From contig DASYFG010000004.1 of NCBI GenBank assembly GCA_036498565.1, positions 704,380 to 768,379 on the forward strand: 64,000 nt of DNA, written 5' to 3'. The position numbers were made by a program, and so were the translations under genes. The stretch is from DASYFG01 sp036498565. GTDB lineage: Bacteria; Bacillota; Bacilli; Lactobacillales; Lactobacillaceae. Within the stretch, counting starts at the first letter, position 1. Each line of letters opens with the position of its first letter. Below, in pieces: positions 16,852 to 26,740 of the stretch. The notes beneath the pieces were generated by a model, which saw only the letters and a program-made list of their open reading frames with translations, was not told the origin of the DNA and did not search any database.

Positions 16852-19197
16852 TTACTTCACAAACTTTGTTCCCAAATTTTTCACCGCTTCAAAAATCCGC
16901 TTAGAATTATCATGATCAACAAAGTTCAACATGACCTCCCGCTTCTGTACAAATTGTGCATCCTCAGCAAAACCATTGGTCACATACTTTTCAATTACTG
17001 AAACTGTTCCCTCTGCATCAAAAGTCGCATCCCCAAACAAATCACGTTCATAATCCAAATAAGCACCTTCAGTTTTCAAATAATCATCCCGATCAAACTG
17101 ATAAAAGGCAACTGGTTTTTTCAAATAGAACATATCCCAAGCCACGCTTGAATAGTCCGTAATCATCATCGAACTCTTCATAATTTCTTCACCCATGTCA
17201 ACATCAAGATAACCATAACGATCAATGACACTCGCATCGATATCGAATAAATCAACATAGCCTTTAAAGTAAGGGTGTAAGAAGAACGCCAAACGGACAT
17301 TATTTTCCGCCAAAATCTGCTTTAAACGTGGCGATTCTAGGAAGGTTTTATATTCACGATAGAACGGTGTCTGAACGAATTGCTCGCGACTCATACCGTC
17401 CATCCATTTTCGCCATGTTGGCATCATAAAGATTTGTTTGAACGGAATCTGTGCGGTTTTATCTTCATACGAATCCCAACGGGCGTAACCAGTTACCGCA
17501 ACTTCATCAGGTTCATAGCCCCACTTAGGAACCGTAATCGTGTCCTTTTCAAATTGACTAGGCGCAATGATAAAGTCCAATAGTCCTCGGACCTTGTGAA
17601 AGCCTGGTACTTGCTTCAAGCCATTCACACCGTGTTGCAAAAAGACATTTTTCTTTTTGGCTAATGCTTTGGCCATCAAAGAATCGCGCCGGTGCATATT
17701 GTAGACATGATACTTCGTATCCGAAGAAATCAATAGTTTAGCACCGTACAAGTACAAGAAGTACTTAAAACTCATAAAGTCAATGACACGATCCGACATC
17801 CCCTGCACATTTTTATACTCAGGTGAAGTTGGATTAATCACGAAGTACGCGGGTACTTGCTTTTGTTCATGATAGAGGTATTTGAAGAAGTGAAAACCAT
17901 TATCATGAGCACCCATCGCATTTTTTTCATAGATAATCCATGGTTGCTTGAGTTTGAAGTATGGCATCAACAATTTAGCTGTCCAATAAGCTAATCGTTC
18001 ACGCTTCAGGTTTTCAGCCGTTTCAAAACTTTCTACTGGTCGCGATTCGAATGCTAGATTTCCCTGAATGCTGGTAATGTAAGGATAGAACAATTGCTCG
18101 TTGTTGATTAACACTTCACGCGTATACTTATGACGTTCGACGTAGCGTTGTACTTGTTTGCCGGCGCGGTCAAGTTGTAAGATAAATTGCTCGTTATTCG
18201 TCTTGACGCGCACATAAAGATCCCAATAAAACGGCGTCAGGATTTCTTTGACATCCACGATCATATCCAAAGTGATGCCTGTCGCCGTTTGCTCAACGTT
18301 AGTCAGTTGAACTTGTTGCTCGGCATAACTCAAACGATTACGAAAGACTAATACTGCTTCTTCAATAGAAAAGTCCGCTGGTAATAAACCTTTCATAGTA
18401 GCACGAAGTTGGAAAGTATCATCAACCCGCTTAATTCGTGTAATAACGGTTTCCAATTCCATTCGCTCACGTCGAATTTTTGGTAGGCTATTTTTGATTA
18501 ATGACCAATCACCATCTTGGGTGACATAAGCTTGAATTCCTTGTTGATATAAGGTCGGCACGCTATCATGATCGATAATCAACGCCGACATATTAGATGT
18601 TTCATTTGCGCGTAAGCGCACCCGATTTGCCTGTCGCGGTGTGTCAAACATCACAAATGCATCAATTCGTCGTGCACTTTGCTGCGCAAAAACCGTTGTC
18701 AGCCATTCATGCCATGGATAAATCCATGTGCGACCGTCTTGGCTTGTACCTTCTAACAACACGCCGTTATTTTTTTTGCGTGTTTGTAAGTCTAATTTTA
18801 TGTCAGAATAGCTTTGATCGAAGGTAACTTGAACAGCATCTCGCGTGATTTGAATTGTTGCCGTAATTGGTTTGGCTTCAATTGCTAAACTGATGCGTCG
18901 TTCTTTGGTTTCAAACGTGTAATCAGCTACGCTATCTTGATACGTTAAAATCTGATTTTGTAGCCGTTCATTTAATGGCACAGAAACATATCGCATGGCT
19001 TGATTATCCACAATTTCAATTTCTGAAATAAGTAGATTCTTCTTTCCCTTAACGCCAGCTAAATCAAATTCTATCGGTGTACGTGAATATGTTCGAATTT
19101 CCCCACCAATGCGAACGGATACCATCTGATCATCTCGCATATCCTCGATATTAACAATTAGCTGATTATTATGAACTTTAATATTTGTAATTTCCAT
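16852..19197 (-). CDS. tagF: CDP-glycerol glycerophosphotransferase, long form
   Basis: 781 residues, close to Bacillus TagF in size. The C-terminal catalytic part shows VFLQHGVNGLKQVPGFHKVRG, FIIAPSQFEKD, VTGYARWDSY, FMMPTWRKWMDG and MITDYSSVAWDMFYLKKPVAFYQFD; the final motif is HDNSKRIFEAVKNLG. The N-terminal ~380 residues are beta-rich modules. It should build the poly(glycerol-phosphate) main chain from the CDP-glycerol made by tagD, located just upstream. A terminator hairpin sits only 9 nt before the start codon, so its expression may depend on read-through (see attenuator entry). The symbol is a family label. Confidence 0.87.
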   Translation of the reverse strand: MEITNIKVHNNQLIVNIEDMRDDQMVSVRIGGEIRTYSRTPIEFDLAGVKGKKNLLISEIEIVDNQAMRYVSVPLNERLQNQILTYQDSVADYTFETKERRISLAIEAKPITATIQITRDAVQVTFDQSYSDIKLDLQTRKKNNGVLLEGTSQDGRTWIYPWHEWLTTVFAQQSARRIDAFVMFDTPRQANRVRLRANETSNMSALIIDHDSVPTLYQQGIQAYVTQDGDWSLIKNSLPKIRRERMELETVITRIKRVDDTFQLRATMKGLLPADFSIEEAVLVFRNRLSYAEQQVQLTNVEQTATGITLDMIVDVKEILTPFYWDLYVRVKTNNEQFILQLDRAGKQVQRYVERHKYTREVLINNEQLFYPYITSIQGNLAFESRPVESFETAENLKRERLAYWTAKLLMPYFKLKQPWIIYEKNAMGAHDNGFHFFKYLYHEQKQVPAYFVINPTSPEYKNVQGMSDRVIDFMSFKYFLYLYGAKLLISSDTKYHVYNMHRRDSLMAKALAKKKNVFLQHGVNGLKQVPGFHKVRGLLDFIIAPSQFEKDTITVPKWGYEPDEVAVTGYARWDSYEDKTAQIPFKQIFMMPTWRKWMDGMSREQFVQTPFYREYKTFLESPRLKQILAENNVRLAFFLHPYFKGYVDLFDIDASVIDRYGYLDVDMGEEIMKSSMMITDYSSVAWDMFYLKKPVAFYQFDRDDYLKTEGAYLDYERDLFGDATFDAEGTVSVIEKYVTNGFAEDAQFVQKREVMLNFVDHDNSKRIFEAVKNLGTKFVK

Positions 19198-19205
19198 ATT
19201 TTTCC

Positions 19206-19300
19206 CTAAATAAAAAGGTATCTACCTCTTATCTGTAGACACCTTGCGTGTTGATTTTCTCCAGCAAACTATTCCACATCTCATCCTAGACACTATTTTA
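19206..19300 (-). promoter_or_regulatory. leader with extended -10 promoter and terminator hairpin (possible attenuator)
   Basis: An extended -10 (TGA-TAAAAT, 19,295-19,300) lies about 100 nt ahead of the polymerase start. The hairpin AAGGTGTCTAC / GTAGATACCTT (19,215-19,245) is followed on the minus strand by TTTTTATTT, which ends 9 nt before the ATG and merges into the ribosome site. The first bases of the predicted RNA (about 19,277-19,295) repeat the terminator's 5' arm: GTGTCTA occurs in both and could pair with the 3' arm instead. This may be a regulated attenuator or simply the tagD terminator. Confidence 0.5.
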
Positions 19301-19349
19301 TCATGTGTTCAATAAGACATGTTTCATTGTTTACTTTTGTAATGTAAAT

Positions 19350-19781
19350 TTAATTTACTTTAGACACGTGATCTGTCGCCAAATTCTCCGTGTTTAAATC
19401 CTTTTTGATTTGCGTGGTTGAAATTTCTGGTGTGCGTTCCAAATAAACAACTTCGGCGTCTGTTTGTTCGCCGATAAAGTCAAATTCACCCTTCCAGTCG
19501 TCTCCCATAACAAAAGTGTCAACTTGATACAACTTCACGTCGTCAACTTTTTGGTCCCATGAATTTTCTGGAATCACCAAGTCCACAAAACGAATGGCTT
19601 CAAGCAATTGCTTACGCTTTTCGTAGCTAAAGTAAGTTTTCTTTTGTTTTGCATCCCAGTTAAATTCATCCGTTGACAACACAACAATCAGATAATCACC
19701 CATTTCCTTTGCCCGACGCAAAAGGTTAATGTGACCGTAGTGCAGCATATCAAAAGTGCCGTATGTAATGACGCGTTTCAT
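19350..19781 (-). CDS. tagD: glycerol-3-phosphate cytidylyltransferase
   Basis: 143 residues from the ATG at 19,781, chosen for the strong GGAGGA 7 nt ahead. The sequence starts with RVITYGTFDMLHYGHINLLRRA, carrying the HxGH motif of nucleotidyltransferases, and ends with the RTPEISTTQIKKDL signature of this family. It makes CDP-glycerol from CTP and sn-glycerol-3-phosphate in the cytosol, the donor for all glycerophosphotransferases of the locus. It has its own short upstream region after the glf terminator. Confidence 0.95.
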   Translation of the reverse strand: MKRVITYGTFDMLHYGHINLLRRAKEMGDYLIVVLSTDEFNWDAKQKKTYFSYEKRKQLLEAIRFVDLVIPENSWDQKVDDVKLYQVDTFVMGDDWKGEFDFIGEQTDAEVVYLERTPEISTTQIKKDLNTENLATDHVSKVN

Positions 19782-19816
19782 AAACATTCCTCCAAAATTA
19801 TTCCTACATTTTACCA

Positions 19817-19847
19817 CAAAAAAAGCTCGTTAGCTAACGAGCTTTTC
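19817..19847 (-). terminator. rho-independent terminator after glf
   Basis: Perfect palindrome AAAAGCTCGTTAGC with its complement, followed by seven T on the minus strand, 2 nt after the glf stop codon. Confidence 0.85.
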
Positions 19848-19848
19848 C

Positions 19849-21063
19849 TTACTTCACGTCATCATGTGCAAAATTAAAATCAGCACTAATTCCAAATTCC
19901 TTACGCACTTCATTCAAAGCGGCGTTAAACACTTGATCCATGTCAAAGTAACGATACTGACCCAAACGCCCACCAAAAATCACTTGGTCGGCATGCGCAC
20001 GCGCTTCTTTGGCGTATTCTTTGAAGATGCTCGTGTTCTTTTCGTCGTTGACTGGGTAATACGCTTCTTTAGTACGATCCCAATCTTGCGGGTATTCCCG
20101 GGTGATAATGGTCTTGCCTTCATCAGCCAAGTTGTCAAAATGACGCCATTCCATCACACGTGTATACGGCACATCGCGTTCCGTGTAGTTAATCACGGCG
20201 TTGCCTTGGTAGTTGTCTGAATCAATCGTTTCGTGTTCAAAACGCACAGAACGATATTCCAATTCGCCGTGTTTGTAATCGAAGAATTGGTCAATCATGC
20301 CGGTATAAACCACACGAGGGAATTCAGCCAAGAACACATCTTTGTCAGAGAAGAAATCTGTGTCCGTCAACACATCAACCAAACCGTTCGAACGTTCAAT
20401 CATGTTCTCAAAAATCTGTGTGTACCCACCAACTGGAATCCCTTGGTAACGGTGGTTAAAGTAGTTGTTGTCGTAAATGAAACGCACGGGCAAACGCTTA
20501 ATGATAAACGCTGGCAACTCCGTCGCCGGACGACCCCACTGCTTTTCCGTGTAGCCCTTGATCAACTTGTTGTAAATATCGGTTCCAATCAACGAAATCG
20601 CTTGCTCTTCCAAATTACGTGGTTCGCGATCGCCCAATTCAGCCAACGCGGCTTGCTTTTGTTCTTCAATCTTGACCTTAGCTTCATCAGGGGTTTTTGT
20701 GCCCCACATTTGGTAGAACGTGTTCATGTTGAACGGCAAGTTGTACAATTTACCTTCGTAGTTGGCGATCACTTGGTTTTGATAACCGTTAAATGGCGCA
20801 AATTGGCGGATGTAATCCCACACTTCTTTGTTATCCGTGTGGAAAATGTGGGCACCAAAATCATGGACTGTAATGCCGTTTTCCGTGTGCGTGTACATGT
20901 TCCCGGCGATGTGTGAGCGCTTTTCAATCACCAAAGAACGCTTGCCGCGCTTGGCCGCTTCGTGGGCAAAAATCATCCCATAAGGGCCCGCCCCGACGAT
21001 TAAGTAGTCATAGTTTTTTGTGTTGTATTTGTTTGTCATATGATGAGGTTGTCGTGTTTGCAC
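19849..21063 (-). CDS. glf: UDP-galactopyranose mutase
   Basis: 404 residues from a GTG at 21,063; the ATG eight codons later (21,039) is a possible alternative but has a poorer ribosome site. The FAD-binding motif DYLIVGAGPYG lies near the N-terminus, followed by VIEKRSHIAGNMYT, and the mutase signatures FGAHIFHT and YTEKQWGRPATELP. The enzyme isomerises UDP-galactopyranose to UDP-galactofuranose with reduced FAD. Galf is then probably used by the GlfT-like glycosyltransferases at 25,567 and 26,777. It has its own promoter and terminator. Confidence 0.96.
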   Translation of the reverse strand: MQTRQPHHMTNKYNTKNYDYLIVGAGPYGMIFAHEAAKRGKRSLVIEKRSHIAGNMYTHTENGITVHDFGAHIFHTDNKEVWDYIRQFAPFNGYQNQVIANYEGKLYNLPFNMNTFYQMWGTKTPDEAKVKIEEQKQAALAELGDREPRNLEEQAISLIGTDIYNKLIKGYTEKQWGRPATELPAFIIKRLPVRFIYDNNYFNHRYQGIPVGGYTQIFENMIERSNGLVDVLTDTDFFSDKDVFLAEFPRVVYTGMIDQFFDYKHGELEYRSVRFEHETIDSDNYQGNAVINYTERDVPYTRVMEWRHFDNLADEGKTIITREYPQDWDRTKEAYYPVNDEKNTSIFKEYAKEARAHADQVIFGGRLGQYRYFDMDQVFNAALNEVRKEFGISADFNFAHDDVK

Positions 21064-21106
21064 GCCAACTTATCCCTTCTGAAAATAAATCCTATGCATT
21101 AAGTAT

Positions 21107-21134
21107 ACTATATTTCACGGTAGTTGTGATTCAA
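21107..21134 (-). promoter_or_regulatory. glf promoter
   Basis: TTGAAT, 16 nt, TATAGT on the minus strand; the -35 lies inside the last codons of the upstream acyltransferase gene. Confidence 0.6.
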
Positions 21135-21747
21135 TCACGTATTTTCGATTCCATGTTACACCACGACGAACAACTCGCGCAGAATTACCTGCCAAAACCG
21201 TAAACGTTTCTGTGAATTGACCTGCCACCACTGCACTTTGTCCGACAATCGTGTTATCTGGAATCACTGCACCTTTTAATATAACCGCTTGACTCCCCAA
21301 CCAAACATGATTTCCAATTATGATTGCCTTAGCCTGATTAATCACCTGATTTGTCACAATATCTATAATTTGATGTCCGTCACTTGCACGAATGACAATT
21401 TCGGAACTCCACATATTATTGCGTCCAATCATTACTCGTGCATCGTCCGTGTTTTCTAATGCAAATCTGGTTGTATAAGCGACGGAAAAATTTTCACCAA
21501 TTTCTACATAATTACGCCATGATTGTCCTGCCATGGCAAACGTTACATATTTTAACCCAACGGGATGTGTACGATGAATAATTAAGGTTGACTCATTAGA
21601 AATGTTAACCGTACATCCATGAAAAACCGATCCTTCTGTGATTTTAACTAGATTACCGTCACCGAAAAAATGAACCTTCAATCCGGTAATCGTTGGATTT
21701 TCAACTTCTGTACCATCTGCACGTATCATCACATAACGATTGACCAT
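21115..21747 (-). CDS. hexapeptide-repeat acyltransferase
   Basis: 210 residues with a left-handed beta-helix: VEIGENFSVAYTTRFALEN, ARVMIGRNNMWSSEIVI, AIIIGNHVWLGSQAVILKGAVIPDNTIVGQSAVVAG and the closing VLAGNSARVVRRGVTW. This is the pattern of maltose/galactoside or WcaF-type O-acetyltransferases. It probably acetylates a sugar in the surface polymer. It starts 9 nt after ugd behind an AAGGAAA site and is the last gene of the operon begun at 26,655. Confidence 0.82.
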   Translation of the reverse strand: MVNRYVMIRADGTEVENPTITGLKVHFFGDGNLVKITEGSVFHGCTVNISNESTLIIHRTHPVGLKYVTFAMAGQSWRNYVEIGENFSVAYTTRFALENTDDARVMIGRNNMWSSEIVIRASDGHQIIDIVTNQVINQAKAIIIGNHVWLGSQAVILKGAVIPDNTIVGQSAVVAGQFTETFTVLAGNSARVVRRGVTWNRKYVIESQLP

Positions 21748-21756
21748 TATTTTTCC

Positions 21757-22923
21757 TTAATCACGTTGATAAACATCACGTGTATACACTTTTGCCACAA
21801 CATCGCTCAAATCAGCCGTCAAGCGATTAGCCACAATGACATCTGCTTTGGTTTTGAACGTCGCCAAGTCATTAATGACTGTTACCCCATCAAATTCAGC
21901 CGCTTCCAAAGTCGGCTCATAAATGAACAAGTCGACATCTGAATTACGCAAGTAATCCATCACACCCAAAATTGAAGAATCCCGGAAATTATCCGAACCA
22001 GTTTTCATCGTCAAACGATAAATTCCCACCGCCTTTGGTTCACGGGCCAAAACTTGATCCGCGATGAACTGCTTGCGTGTTTCGTTTGATTGCACAATTG
22101 AACTCATCAATTCTTGTGGCACATCTTGATAAGACGCCAATAGTTGCTTCGTGTCCTTTGGCAAGCAATAACCACCGTAACCAAATGATGGATTGTTATA
22201 GAAATCGCCAATACGCGGATCTAGTCCTACTCCTTGAACGATGCGAGCAGTGTCTAACCCTTTTTGAGCGGCGTAAGTGTCCAATTCGTTAAAGAACGCG
22301 ACGCGCATGGCTAAGTACGTATTAGAGAAAAGTTTAATTGATTCGGCTTCAGAAGAGGTCACAAACAATTTTTGTACTTCATCTTCTTGTGACGCCTCTT
22401 CTAACAAACGTGCAAAGTCTTCTGCGCGCGGTGACATTTCACCCACGATAATTCGCGACGGATGCAGGTTATCTTCCAAAGCTTTTCCTTCGCGCAAAAA
22501 TTCAGGGCTAAACAAAATATTATCTGTGCCGAATTTTACTTTGGCGTCTTCTGTGAAGTTGACCGGGATCGTTGATTTAATAATCATCAACGCTGTTGGA
22601 TTGATACGCACGACGTCTTTGATAACGGCTTCAACTGATGACACATCGAAGTAGCCTTTGTCCGGATCGTAGGATGTTGGCGTTGAAATAATCACATATT
22701 TCGCATCTTGATACGCTTCTTCTGGCACCAAAGTAGATCGCAAATTCAAGTCTTTGTTCGCAAAGAACTCTGAAATTTTGGCGTCCATAATCGGTGCCAC
22801 GCGATCGTTAATCATGGCGACTTTTTCAGGAATGATGTCTAGCGCCACCACTTCATTGGCTTGTGACAACAACGTTGCCATTGATAATCCGACGTACCCG
22901 GTTCCTGCTACTGCTATTTTCAT
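21757..22923 (-). CDS. ugd: UDP-glucose 6-dehydrogenase
   Basis: 388 residues. NAD-binding motif KIAVAGTGYVGLSMA at the N-terminus, the middle-domain FSPEFLREGKALEDNLHPSR, and the active-site Cys in FGYGGYCLPKDTKQL. It oxidises UDP-glucose to UDP-glucuronate with two NAD+, giving an acidic sugar donor. Such genes accompany capsule and teichuronic acid loci. It lies 2 nt after the large glycosyltransferase gene. Confidence 0.95.
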   Translation of the reverse strand: MKIAVAGTGYVGLSMATLLSQANEVVALDIIPEKVAMINDRVAPIMDAKISEFFANKDLNLRSTLVPEEAYQDAKYVIISTPTSYDPDKGYFDVSSVEAVIKDVVRINPTALMIIKSTIPVNFTEDAKVKFGTDNILFSPEFLREGKALEDNLHPSRIIVGEMSPRAEDFARLLEEASQEDEVQKLFVTSSEAESIKLFSNTYLAMRVAFFNELDTYAAQKGLDTARIVQGVGLDPRIGDFYNNPSFGYGGYCLPKDTKQLLASYQDVPQELMSSIVQSNETRKQFIADQVLAREPKAVGIYRLTMKTGSDNFRDSSILGVMDYLRNSDVDLFIYEPTLEAAEFDGVTVINDLATFKTKADVIVANRLTADLSDVVAKVYTRDVYQRD

Positions 22924-22925
22924 GG

Positions 22926-25550
22926 TTATCTTCCTTGCTTTTTCAGTTGATATTGTTTACCAAATTGTGTTTTCTTCACTGTGTTTTTCAGTTGCCGATA
23001 GACCGCGTACACACGTTTAGCCGCCTCAAATTGTACGCCTTGCCAAATTGACTTTGGTGCAATTGGTTTTAAATCCGTTAGCTCATCCAAAGGAATCGTG
23101 ACATAGCCCTGATTATTAACCGTTGTGCTGAAAAAATTATGTCCTTCACGTGATGAAATTTGGCGAATTTGGTAACTAAAACCGGTATATTTGCCAGTAT
23201 ATTTTGCATGAATCGTGAAAATATTATCTTTGAAAGAATAGTAAAGATGATCGAGCATTACGCGTTTACCTGAATCCCATTGCAATTGATGAATCATTGG
23301 CTGTAATTCACCGTCTACTTGCTGTAAGGAAATACTCAGGTTCAAAGTATCTTTGACTAGCGGTTTAAAGTTGTCCATGTACATCACATCAATGACAGCC
23401 GACAAATTACTCGTGTCATGATGGCCAATCAACAGCGTGAAGAAACGAGCCGCTTTACCGCGTCCTTGGGCTTCATTTTGACCAAAAATCAGTTTGGCAC
23501 TTTTGATTTGCACTTTTGGATTTGGCGTAATATCTGCTTTTGATTTAGCTTCTTCAAATTTAAATTGGCCAATTTCAAGGAAGAAGCGGTCATATTCGCC
23601 CACGGCATAACGCGTCATTTGTCGTAAAAATCGCCAATCTTTTAAATCACGTAATTGATCAAAATCATCTTCGGTTAAGGCCAGCACGCCCAATTTTTCC
23701 AAACCACCCGCCACTAACAAATCAAAATAATGTCGCGCCCCCTCACCGGTGGTAAAACCTTCTGAAAATTGCCAGATAATCGAGCGAATATTTTTAATGC
23801 TGTATTGTTTGGCAAAGCGTTCACTATTCGGCATTTGACGAATAGTTGTTTGAATCGCCAAATTCATGTTGTAAGCATTGTCCCAATTGGTGTCATGTTT
23901 CGTACTAGAAATGTTATTACCGTGGGCATATAATTGCGTCACTAGAGTGCGATTCAACGCGCGAATTCTCGTGGCATTGGTCATCGCAATGTTGGTAAAG
24001 TAGCCGTCGTTTGACACAGGTTGCTCTTGAAATGTGAGCTTGAGTGTACGAATGTATGCCGCTTCAAATAACTTATCCCACGTCCAGCCATTAAATGCAT
24101 GATACGGATTATCGGCTAATTCACTAAAAGCAAAAACCTCAGCTTCTGGCATAAAGCGTCGATTATACGCGTAATCCATCACATATGTTTGGCCAGTGAT
24201 GACATTTTTACGTTCACTTTTGAACCAGACAATCTGTGCTTGACTGTCCCGTCCGGCATAAAAAGCGTGCTCTAACATGCGCGAATGAAACGTATCATCC
24301 GCATCCAAGAAGGCCAAATACGTACCGTGCGCCATGGTTAATCCCACATTACGGGCATGCCCGGCATTAGATGGCCCAATGGAAACGGTGCTAATGCGCG
24401 GATCTTTGCGCACATAATCTTGAATAATTTCAACCGTATCATCTTGCGAGCCATTTTCCACGAGAATAATTTCAATGTCGCGCAAACTCTGTTGCGTCAC
24501 TGAATCTAATGTCCGGCGCAAGTATTTTCCTGCATTATGCACCGGCATGATGACACTAACTTTGTAAAATTCCGGCACATAAACTTCTTCAAAGTAAGCA
24601 TCTGGATCGGCGACAATCGCATTGATTTTAATTTGGTTGCCGGGGTTCACAAAGTCAACGTCGTCTAGCCCACCTTGCTCTTTATCGCGCAAAAAATCCT
24701 GTGCAATCAATTGAAAGAAGGCTTGTTTTTTCTCAAAGGGAATAACTTTAAGCGCAAAAAAGTAATTATTGATTTTCCGTTCATAAAAGAAAGGTTTCAC
24801 TTGCTCAAACAAACCGCGGCTCGTCAAATTTTCACGAATAAAGTCGTGTTCGATAAAGAAATTTTTGAATAACTTATCTGGATTTTTGACTGTCGACATT
24901 TCATTGTCACGCCGGTGATAAATATACGTTTCATCAACGTACATCACGCGCTTCGCCAAACTCATTGTTTGCCAGTAAAAACCATTGTCATTATAACTGC
25001 TGACTGCTTCATTCCAGCGAATATGATTATCAATTAATAACTCACGGCGATACAACGAGACCCAAGCGTACATTGGAAACGACAGAATAATCTTTTCATC
25101 GAGTGGATCAATCACTCGGTTGTAATAACCATTACGCGCAATTTGCTCAACTTGGCCTTGATAAGTTTCACCCGAACCAGTAAAATTCACGAGATTACTT
25201 TTTAAAATATCCAAATCGTTTTGAGCTGCGGTGGCGTATAATTTCTCATACATATCAGCCGTAACATAATCATCACTATCTAATTCAGCAATGTATTCGC
25301 CTCGCGCAGCATCAATACCGGTATTAATGGCTAAACCTACACCACCATTCGCCTTATCAATCACCACAAAACGAGTATCCTTACTGGCATAACGTTGGAT
25401 AATCGTCAAAGATTCATCCGTTGAGCCATCATTGACAATGATAAATTCCGCTTCTTGTAAAGTTTGCTGGGTTAAACTTGTCAGCGCTTCATCCAAATAA
25501 GCCGCTTGATTATATACGGGCACGACGACTGATACTTTTATTGACATCAT
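22926..25550 (-). CDS. bifunctional GT2 glycosyltransferase (two catalytic domains)
   Basis: 874 residues from the ATG at 25,550, where AGGAAA is well placed; an upstream in-frame codon at 25,592 would overlap the previous gene. Two GT-A domains follow each other: the first starts KVSVVVPVYNQAAYLDEAL with the metal site ELDSDDYV, the second starts near residue 340 with KVSVIMPVHNAGKYLRRTL and has FLDADDTF. The C-terminal ~270 residues are beta-rich and unassigned. The enzyme probably adds two sugars in turn, or an alternating repeat, to a lipid- or polymer-linked acceptor. Confidence 0.88.
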   Translation of the reverse strand: MMSIKVSVVVPVYNQAAYLDEALTSLTQQTLQEAEFIIVNDGSTDESLTIIQRYASKDTRFVVIDKANGGVGLAINTGIDAARGEYIAELDSDDYVTADMYEKLYATAAQNDLDILKSNLVNFTGSGETYQGQVEQIARNGYYNRVIDPLDEKIILSFPMYAWVSLYRRELLIDNHIRWNEAVSSYNDNGFYWQTMSLAKRVMYVDETYIYHRRDNEMSTVKNPDKLFKNFFIEHDFIRENLTSRGLFEQVKPFFYERKINNYFFALKVIPFEKKQAFFQLIAQDFLRDKEQGGLDDVDFVNPGNQIKINAIVADPDAYFEEVYVPEFYKVSVIMPVHNAGKYLRRTLDSVTQQSLRDIEIILVENGSQDDTVEIIQDYVRKDPRISTVSIGPSNAGHARNVGLTMAHGTYLAFLDADDTFHSRMLEHAFYAGRDSQAQIVWFKSERKNVITGQTYVMDYAYNRRFMPEAEVFAFSELADNPYHAFNGWTWDKLFEAAYIRTLKLTFQEQPVSNDGYFTNIAMTNATRIRALNRTLVTQLYAHGNNISSTKHDTNWDNAYNMNLAIQTTIRQMPNSERFAKQYSIKNIRSIIWQFSEGFTTGEGARHYFDLLVAGGLEKLGVLALTEDDFDQLRDLKDWRFLRQMTRYAVGEYDRFFLEIGQFKFEEAKSKADITPNPKVQIKSAKLIFGQNEAQGRGKAARFFTLLIGHHDTSNLSAVIDVMYMDNFKPLVKDTLNLSISLQQVDGELQPMIHQLQWDSGKRVMLDHLYYSFKDNIFTIHAKYTGKYTGFSYQIRQISSREGHNFFSTTVNNQGYVTIPLDELTDLKPIAPKSIWQGVQFEAAKRVYAVYRQLKNTVKKTQFGKQYQLKKQGR

Positions 25551-25566
25551 TATTTTTCCTGTTCTA

Positions 25567-26655
25567 CTATCCTTGTTTTGACATAGCATCACTGCCTAAT
25601 TCTTCAATCAGCAGCGCTTCAACTTTTTCATTGTCCCACCGCGCGACTTCTTGATGACCTTGCGCCATTAATGAAGCACGGTATTGTTCAATTTTGATGA
25701 TTGAACGGACATAGGTTGGCGTTTGATTCGTTAAATAAGTTTTAGGTGGATTAAACCATAAGCCGCGCCAAGTCCCTGTCCAAACCAAGCCTAATTTCCG
25801 CCAGCGATACACATTTCCTGGTTGCAAAAGCGTCCACGTTTGTTGAATAAGAGTTTTTAAAGCCAGTTTTAACATGGCCTTACGGCCATTTGCCCGCCGC
25901 ATCGTCAACAAATGATTCCGAAATTCATAGCCATAGCGCCATAAGCGCGCGCGATCCGTCTCTTGGCGAATATCCCCCGGTCGTGCGTTCACACTGGATT
26001 TGTGCACGACCACTGATTCTGGTAGAAAATAACCACGATAAACATCTGCCGCACGATTCGTATATTCAATATCATCTCCCCAGATGAAGTATTCTTGTTG
26101 CGGCAAACCGATTTGTGCCACAATGTTGCGCGGTATGAGCACGGAGACAAACGTTGCGTTCACCACTTCAACGGCGTTTTGTCCATTGATCATGTTTTCA
26201 ACCCAGAAAAAACTGCGCGGTGACACGACATTCATCCAAGATGGTTTACCATTTGGTGTTTGCCAACGGACATTACTCGTCACAAAACCGGTTTTCGGGT
26301 GACTAACCATGAATTTTACTAAATGGTGCAACGCATTAGGCTGAGGAATCGTGTCATCATCCATCAACCAAATCGCATCATCGGTGGTTTCTTCGCCAAA
26401 AGTTTTAACCGCTAAATGAAAACCACCAGCGCCCCCAAAATTATCAGCCAAATTTTTAATAATAAAACGAGGATCCGTTAAGCTTTGTAACCACTCAGTT
26501 GTGCCATCCGTCGAGTGATTATTAATAATAATGATATGCGCTAAGTGCGCCCCGAATTGCTGTTCCACAGCATCCAACGCTTCTTGCAACAAAGACAGCC
26601 GATTATACGTGACAATGGCCGCGCTAACACGGTAAGTTTCAGACATAGACGTCAT
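25567..26655 (-). CDS. GT2 glycosyltransferase, galactofuranosyltransferase-like
   Basis: 362 residues. VSAAIVTYNRLSLLQEALDA opens the GT-A fold; NFGGAGGFHLAVK and WLMDDDTIPQPNAL are characteristic of the GlfT-like subgroup, with the metal-binding DDD. FIWGDDIEYTNRA supplies the catalytic acid region. The glf gene in the next transcription unit fits a UDP-Galf donor. It is about 45% similar by eye to the next GT (26,777), so they are probably sequential enzymes. It begins a new unit after the terminator at 26,741; a TTGACA and a TATAGT are present but 21 nt apart. Confidence 0.82.
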   Translation of the reverse strand: MTSMSETYRVSAAIVTYNRLSLLQEALDAVEQQFGAHLAHIIIINNHSTDGTTEWLQSLTDPRFIIKNLADNFGGAGGFHLAVKTFGEETTDDAIWLMDDDTIPQPNALHHLVKFMVSHPKTGFVTSNVRWQTPNGKPSWMNVVSPRSFFWVENMINGQNAVEVVNATFVSVLIPRNIVAQIGLPQQEYFIWGDDIEYTNRAADVYRGYFLPESVVVHKSSVNARPGDIRQETDRARLWRYGYEFRNHLLTMRRANGRKAMLKLALKTLIQQTWTLLQPGNVYRWRKLGLVWTGTWRGLWFNPPKTYLTNQTPTYVRSIIKIEQYRASLMAQGHQEVARWDNEKVEALLIEELGSDAMSKQG

Positions 26656-26740
26656 CCAATTCCACTAATTTTTGATCACAGGATCTGTATGCCCTTTACT
26701 ATAGCAAATGAATACCTCAGTTTTTGTCAATAAAACGTCA

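Noticed and set aside
19206..19300. T-box or known metabolite riboswitch before the polymerase gene
   Set aside because: No T-box consensus or known aptamer core is present; only the hairpin and the short repeat can be supported.
20233..20916. 227-residue plus-strand ORF
   Set aside because: It is an antisense shadow of glf, with no family features; glf is certain.
26660..26720. TTGACA and TATAGT ahead of the GT2 gene at 25,567 as a promoter
   Set aside because: The spacing is 21 nt, too long for a confident call; a promoter is likely here but its exact position is not clear.
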